NCBI GenBank assembly: GCA_037039925.1
Contig: JAXRKP010000609.1
Coordinates: 185,001-249,000, forward strand
DNA length: 64,000 bases
Reading direction: 5' to 3'
DNA from: Doris montereyensis
Taxonomy: Eukaryota > Mollusca > Gastropoda > Nudibranchia > Dorididae
A program made the position numbers and the translations under genes. This document shows positions 59,623 through 64,000 of this stretch, piece by piece. The stretch's first letter is position 1, and the number at the start of each line of letters is the position of its first letter. Below the pieces are notes generated by a model. That model did no database searches and was not told the DNA's origin. It was given only the letters and a program-made list of their open reading frames with translations.

Positions 59623-60440
59623 AAATGCGTGGCATTTGGATATGTGTGTGTGTGATTGTTATTATAGCATTATGTAGTAAAATGTGTCATGTGTGTTGCT
59701 TTCGTATCATTTGCCCCTTTGGAGAGATTTGACAGTGTACAACTACACACGCACAACGTCTGTACACGGCTAGCTAGTGGCTGGCTTGCTGGGAATTGTG
59801 TCGTCATGGTTACCAATGCGACTGGTGGGATGAATCCGTGTGGTGTTCCTGTTGGTATCTCCTTTGTCGGCCAGAATTGTGTCTTTGATTTCTTCAAACT
59901 GCCGTTTGCGCGATGCATTGTGGGATTGTTGTTTTAACTGCCGTGAATGCCAAGTTGGTATGAGTTAGTGTGACCTGATGCTTTTTTAAATTTTTTATCA
60001 ATGGAGCTTGTGTGTTCAAGTGTATGTGTGTTCAAGTGCCAAGGGTCCTCATTGATCTGGAATGCATGTGTGTCTTGATTGTAGACATTTTTATTTGAAT
60101 TTAATTTGAGGTGCGCACATAAGAATCAAGGTGTTCCAAGACAGCGTCTTATCAAAACCAACTTGGGACTTCTTTCTGGTTTGAAGCTTTGACAGTTGGT
60201 ACATGTATCCGCATGTCACACCTGCCATTATTTGATTCTGTTGTCAGTGGCAGTGTTGTGTGGCCTCCTTTCCTTCAGTCACTGGCTGGGCATGGAGAAT
60301 ATAATCACAGTTGTAGTTGTTGGCAACTGGGGTAACCTTGAACCGCAATGACCTTTTCTTTGCCCCCTCTGTGTGTACATAAAGTGTGTGATGCGTGATG
60401 TGCTTTGTGAAATTAAAGGAAATTTCCATGGAAATCACCT
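59623..60440 (+). other. PFDN6: Probable PFDN6 3' UTR
   Basis: Non-coding sequence from the stop codon to an ATTAAA at 60412-60417 followed by a T/G-rich stretch (60442-60462). Short open frames on both strands (59670-59937) lack domain similarity and overlap the UTR. Confidence 0.55.
60412..60417 (+). promoter_or_regulatory. PFDN6: Candidate poly(A) signal (ATTAAA) for PFDN6
   Basis: ATTAAA about 790 bases after the PFDN6 stop, with CCTCCTTTGTTTTTGTTTTT some 20-40 bases downstream serving as a possible U/GU-rich element. Confidence 0.5.
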
Positions 60441-60944
60441 CCTTTGTTTTTGTTTTTTACTTTCACCCCCCCCCACACACACACATAAATGTTTATAAAA
60501 ATTTCCGTATGCAAGATTATGATTGAAAGTATGATTATGATGGTATGTTTTAAGTTTTCATTTCAAATTTAACTCATTATGGTGTAACCAATTAACTTGC
60601 CAAGAATGGTCAGACACTAGACAGCCAACTGTGTTTAGCCCAGCCAAATCCGGCCACCCGCATCCTATTGTTCAAGCCAGCCGTGAGTAACACCTTCTCT
60701 TTCAACGATCAGATTGGCTCGGCAAACTTATTTTAAGTGTTATTATTTCTAGAAAGCTGATTGGCCCATTTAAGCCTCTTTCTGACGCTAAAGATCATGA
60801 TCCTAATGTAATAGCATCACTTTCCAGGAAGCCCGTCATTGATGGTATCTTTAGCTACTGTACAGCCTTTGTTTAACGCACACACCTACGTTTTTTATGT
60901 TTTCTGCTTTAGTTTTTATTTTTACCATCAATTTTGTCGTAAGT

Positions 60945-61205
60945 AAAGTTCCTTCAAGGCCGATATAGAGCCGGAGCTGATCCCTGTTTCTATAGTGTAA
61001 GCGAAACAGGTGACAATAATCACCTCCTGACCAGGACGCAGGTTTTTACTGCCAAACTAGTGCTTGTACCCATTTGCACCCGGGTAGAGTGGGGAAAATG
61101 CGTGTTAAGTATCTTTCCCAAGGAATACAACGTCGGATTTGACTGTAAGTATTCGTACTTGGGACCTCATCCCCAGTCCGGCAGCCTAACCGCTCGGCCA
61201 CCAAT
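60945..61205 (-). mobile_element. SINE family B copy, minus orientation
   Basis: Complement order: AAAGTTCCTTCAAGGCCG (tail), GAGCCGGAGCTGATCCCTGT, TTTCTATAGTG, GTACCCATTTGCACCCGGGT, then GGGACCTCATCC and GGCAGCCTAACCGCTCGGCC (head). Nearly full length; it shows that the satellite unit's GGCCTT...GAAACT portion belongs to the SINE tail. Confidence 0.85.
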
Positions 61206-63187
61206 TTTGTCGTAGCGGACTGTTAACATAGTGACACTAACACCACCCATCAGAACCACATGGGAAGCTTAGAATATGTAAACACAGCATGGCGATCTGG
61301 TTGTGGGGAAATTGAATATATGCCAGCGTCTTCTGGTCTGGGAATCTATACACTAATGAGTTCAAGGGCTTTGATGACTTCGTTTTTTTTTTTATAAACA
61401 TAAAGGAAAACATTGGTCTGCGGCATGGTTGAAGCTTAGCCGGCGTGACCGGCATTTTAAGAAAAAAAAAAATCGTCTCGTCTGCAAATATTTTCATATT
61501 GCCGGAAAAACTTTGCATAGTTACCGGGGGAAAGACCGGCAAAAATGCGACTGGCCGGTAAACGGTTCGAGTGTGCACGTGCAAGTTATCACTAATGTTA
61601 GCGTCGTGCTTTGATTTGACATTCTTTGTTATTTTTTAGACCTTTTGACTTGTTCATGTTTCAAACTTTTCTATTTGGGCAATCTTCCTTGATTGGATTT
61701 TTTTTCAAAGAAGCCCAGAACGATAGGCAGAATTTAATGAGGGAGGGAGGCATTGACTGATAGGACATTTTTTCCCCAACTTATATATATATGTATATAT
61801 TGGATTTATTAAACACTGGTTAGTTGCACTAGACTAAATTAAGTTCATTATTATATATTGACATTGGCTGATGTTCCAACATCGGAACTAGGCAACTGAG
61901 AACAGAATTGCTACAATACTTCAATCATGGGGTTTCGTAGGTGGCTGGACTGTTGCAGGTTTTCTGTACCTAGCGGTCTACTCTTTCAGGCAAAATGTCT
62001 CTTGCCAACTTTCAACCATGGTCTGCGGTTTCGTCTTCTCAGTAAGAGAAGGCTTAGCAGCTTTACATCTTTTATCTATAGAGCCAGTGCATAGCATTCC
62101 AAGTCACCAAAATCCTTGTAAAGTATCAAAGATAATACAGGACAATTATCTGATGACAGGTGTCTCATACTCCTGCCCTAATTAAGATATGAATCGAAGT
62201 GAAATTTTGTATGCAAATATGCAAAGGCTGGGAATATGATCCTTTATTATCAGATCCCTATTAGTGTTATTGTAGTTAATTAATTATCGTGTAATTAATA
62301 ACCAAATTTGTTCCCGATCTATCTCCAGTCATACTTTTTTATTGATGTTACGAACCGTAAACAAACGGAGTGCGTCGTACGACACATTTACATCACAATC
62401 ACATACTGTAAATTTAAAATCTACATTTTGATTTAAATCAAATCTAATGTAAGATCCAATTGTGAAGACGATAAAGAAGACAAAGATGCTGAAGAAGAAG
62501 AGGAAGTAAATGACGAAGAAGAAAGATGATAATATTAAAATGAAGGAGAACAAATTGAGGGAGGAGTTCCAATTTTGGGGGCATGGTGCGATTTTTAATC
62601 TGGGAATGGGGTAGCAATAAACATAATTATGTCTATGCTTCATATGCGAAGAAGATAAAGAAAAATGACGAGGAGAAAAGAGACGACGACAAAGAAGATG
62701 GAAAAGAAATGATAATAAATATCGTAATAGTGTAGGTATAACAATCAAGGAGCCTAAAAAAACAAAACAAGAAGACAAAAATGTGAATTTGAATAATTTT
62801 AATTGAATGAATCAAATGAATGTCTTAGAAGAAGATGACAATGACACAAAAAAATAAATACTTTTCTAAAGAAACAGTGAAGAAGATGAATAAGAACGAG
62901 AAAGTCGATTAAGAAGATGGAGAAAAACTACAATTTGCTTTAAAAATCATAACTTAAAGAGAGTTAAATTTTATGATAATGTCATGCTTTGAAGAAGAGA
63001 AAGAAGAAGACGAAAATATGTGTTATTCTATTTTTACCCGCAAAATCGCGGGGTTTTTTATTAGTTAATCCTAACTACGTATATCTATGACTTAGTCAGA
63101 TTGAGATAAATAAATAGCCGCCAAAGTTGTAGTATAACAATACAACAACTAACTACCATCAAAAGCACTAGCAGGAGTAACGGGTCT
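61206..63187. other. Intergenic, GAAGAA-rich part at 62460-63020
   Basis: AT-rich sequence. 62460-63020 is rich in GAAGAAGA-type purine tracts that give false ORFs. A small hairpin CCCGCAAAATCGCGGGG lies near 63040. No gene signal is recognised. Confidence 0.5.
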
Positions 63188-63244
63188 TTACTGCGTAACT
63201 CGTTTGAGGACCTGTGTCATGTTGATAGTTCCGATGGTTGTGAC
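63188..63244 (-). CDS. Probable terminal exon of an unidentified minus-strand gene
   Basis: On the minus strand a strong acceptor (CTATCTGTCTGTCCCACAG) is followed by 18 open codons, VTTIGTINMTQVLKRVTQ, and TAA. The pyrimidine tract and phase-0 start make a last exon likely, but the peptide is too short to name. Upstream exons would lie beyond the 85-bp array, outside the window. Confidence 0.4.
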   Translation of the reverse strand, partial: VTTIGTINMTQVLKRVTQ

Positions 63245-63544
63245 CTGTGGGACAGACAGATAGACAGGCAATGTCACAGCGGGATATCTATTTTTAGAAA
63301 TATGGGGTCACTATACTATAAATAATAACAGCCATGATAAAATACATGTATGTGTGTAATATTAGCAATAATGATATATTAGGCGATAATAATACATGGA
63401 ATAGCGTAAATAACAATGAACAAAAAGGAACAAATATACACTGATAGAATACATGAAATAACAAAAATAAAAATAAAAGCCAAAAATGGAGGATGAAGTA
63501 TGGAGGTTTCACATCAAAACTGAGTGACCCGACTGTGTTGATGT

Positions 63545-64000
63545 GACGTGTGTTGTTCTAGTTCTATCCAAACTCGTCTTTATTCATTTACCATTGGTTG
63601 AATTTAAACACTGTTGTAGTAACACCATCATAGTGTGTTGTTCTAGTTCTATCCAAACTCGTCTTTATTCATTTACCATTGGTTGAATTTAAACATTGTT
63701 GTAGTAACACCATCATAGTGTGTTGTTCTAGTTCTATCCAAACTCGTCTTTATTCATTTACCATTGGTTAAATTTAAACATTGTTTAGCAACACCATCAT
63801 AGTGTGTTGTTCTAGTTCTATCCAAACTCGTCTTTATTCATTTACCATTGGTTGAATTTAAACACTGTTGTAGTAACACCATCATAGTGTGTTGTTCTAG
63901 TTCTATCCAAACTCGTCTTTATTCATTTACCATTGGTTAAATTTAAACATTGTTGTAGCAACACCATCATAGTGTGTGTTGTTCTAGTTCTATCCAAACT
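63545..64000 (+). repeat. 85-bp tandem array reaching the window end
   Basis: At least five copies of an ~85-bp unit (TGTGTTGTTCTAGTTCTATC, CAAACTCGTCTTTATTCATT, TACCATTGGTTGAATTTAAA, CATTGTTGTAGTAACACCATCATAG). Copies alternate between two variants (GGTTGAATTT with CACTGTTGTAGTA, and GGTTAAATTT with CATTG...TAGCA), suggesting a higher-order dimer. It continues past 64000. Confidence 0.95.

Noticed and set aside
62329..62815. Phe/Leu/Ser-rich minus-strand membrane-like proteins
   Set aside because: They are the complement of GAAGAA purine-rich low-complexity sequence, which always yields hydrophobic-looking frames.

Overview
This is intron-rich, repeat-rich animal nuclear DNA, most likely from a mollusc or a related lophotrochozoan. 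That placement is an inference from intron architecture, tRNA-derived SINEs, LINE and DNA-transposon relics and heavy minisatellite content; no sequence match was run. There are no bacterial operons, rRNA genes or CRISPR arrays.

Three protein-coding genes can be read from spliced exons. (1) Plus strand, <1 to 18609: a BTB-BACK-Kelch protein most like IVNS1ABP. Ten exons lie in the window, from the end of the BTB domain through six kelch repeats to an unusual C-terminal Glu-Asn-Gly-Ser-Ala/Val tail; the 5' end is outside. Splice sites are good, but several exons carry single-base frameshifts, which look like consensus errors or recent decay. (2) Minus strand, 44817 down to 31839: SURF1, the mitochondrial cytochrome c oxidase assembly factor. 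Six exons were found; the first exon(s) and one internal exon were not. (3) Plus strand, 53002-59622: PFDN6 (prefoldin subunit 6), complete and intact in four exons, 126 aa. A small terminal exon of an unidentified minus-strand gene is likely at 63188-63244. The genes have unrelated functions (E3-adaptor/actin-type kelch protein, respiratory-chain assembly, cytosolic chaperone), so no pathway link is claimed.

Layout: 1-18609 is the kelch gene, whose introns are largely separate minisatellites with units of 23, 27, 32, 36, 42, 43, 45 and 70 bp. 18610-31838 is intergenic, with SINEs, minisatellites, a decayed LINE and a pogo/Tigger-like relic. 31839-44817 is SURF1, with a 3-kb 62-bp satellite and a 22-bp minisatellite in its introns. 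44818-53001 is intergenic, with a decayed transposon ORF, an inverted-repeat element and many TCTAGATCTAGA-type palindromes. 53002-59622 is PFDN6. 59623-64000 holds PFDN6 3' sequence, a SINE, the unidentified terminal exon and an 85-bp tandem array running off the end.

The most interesting observations are: a 62-bp satellite that appears to have arisen from the 3' tail of a neighbouring SINE; a 23-bp minisatellite that begins at a 5' splice site and repeats a splice-donor-like sequence; a minisatellite in PFDN6 intron 3 that repeats the AATAAA hexamer in sense orientation; and an inverted-repeat element with a partial hammerhead-ribozyme-like core.
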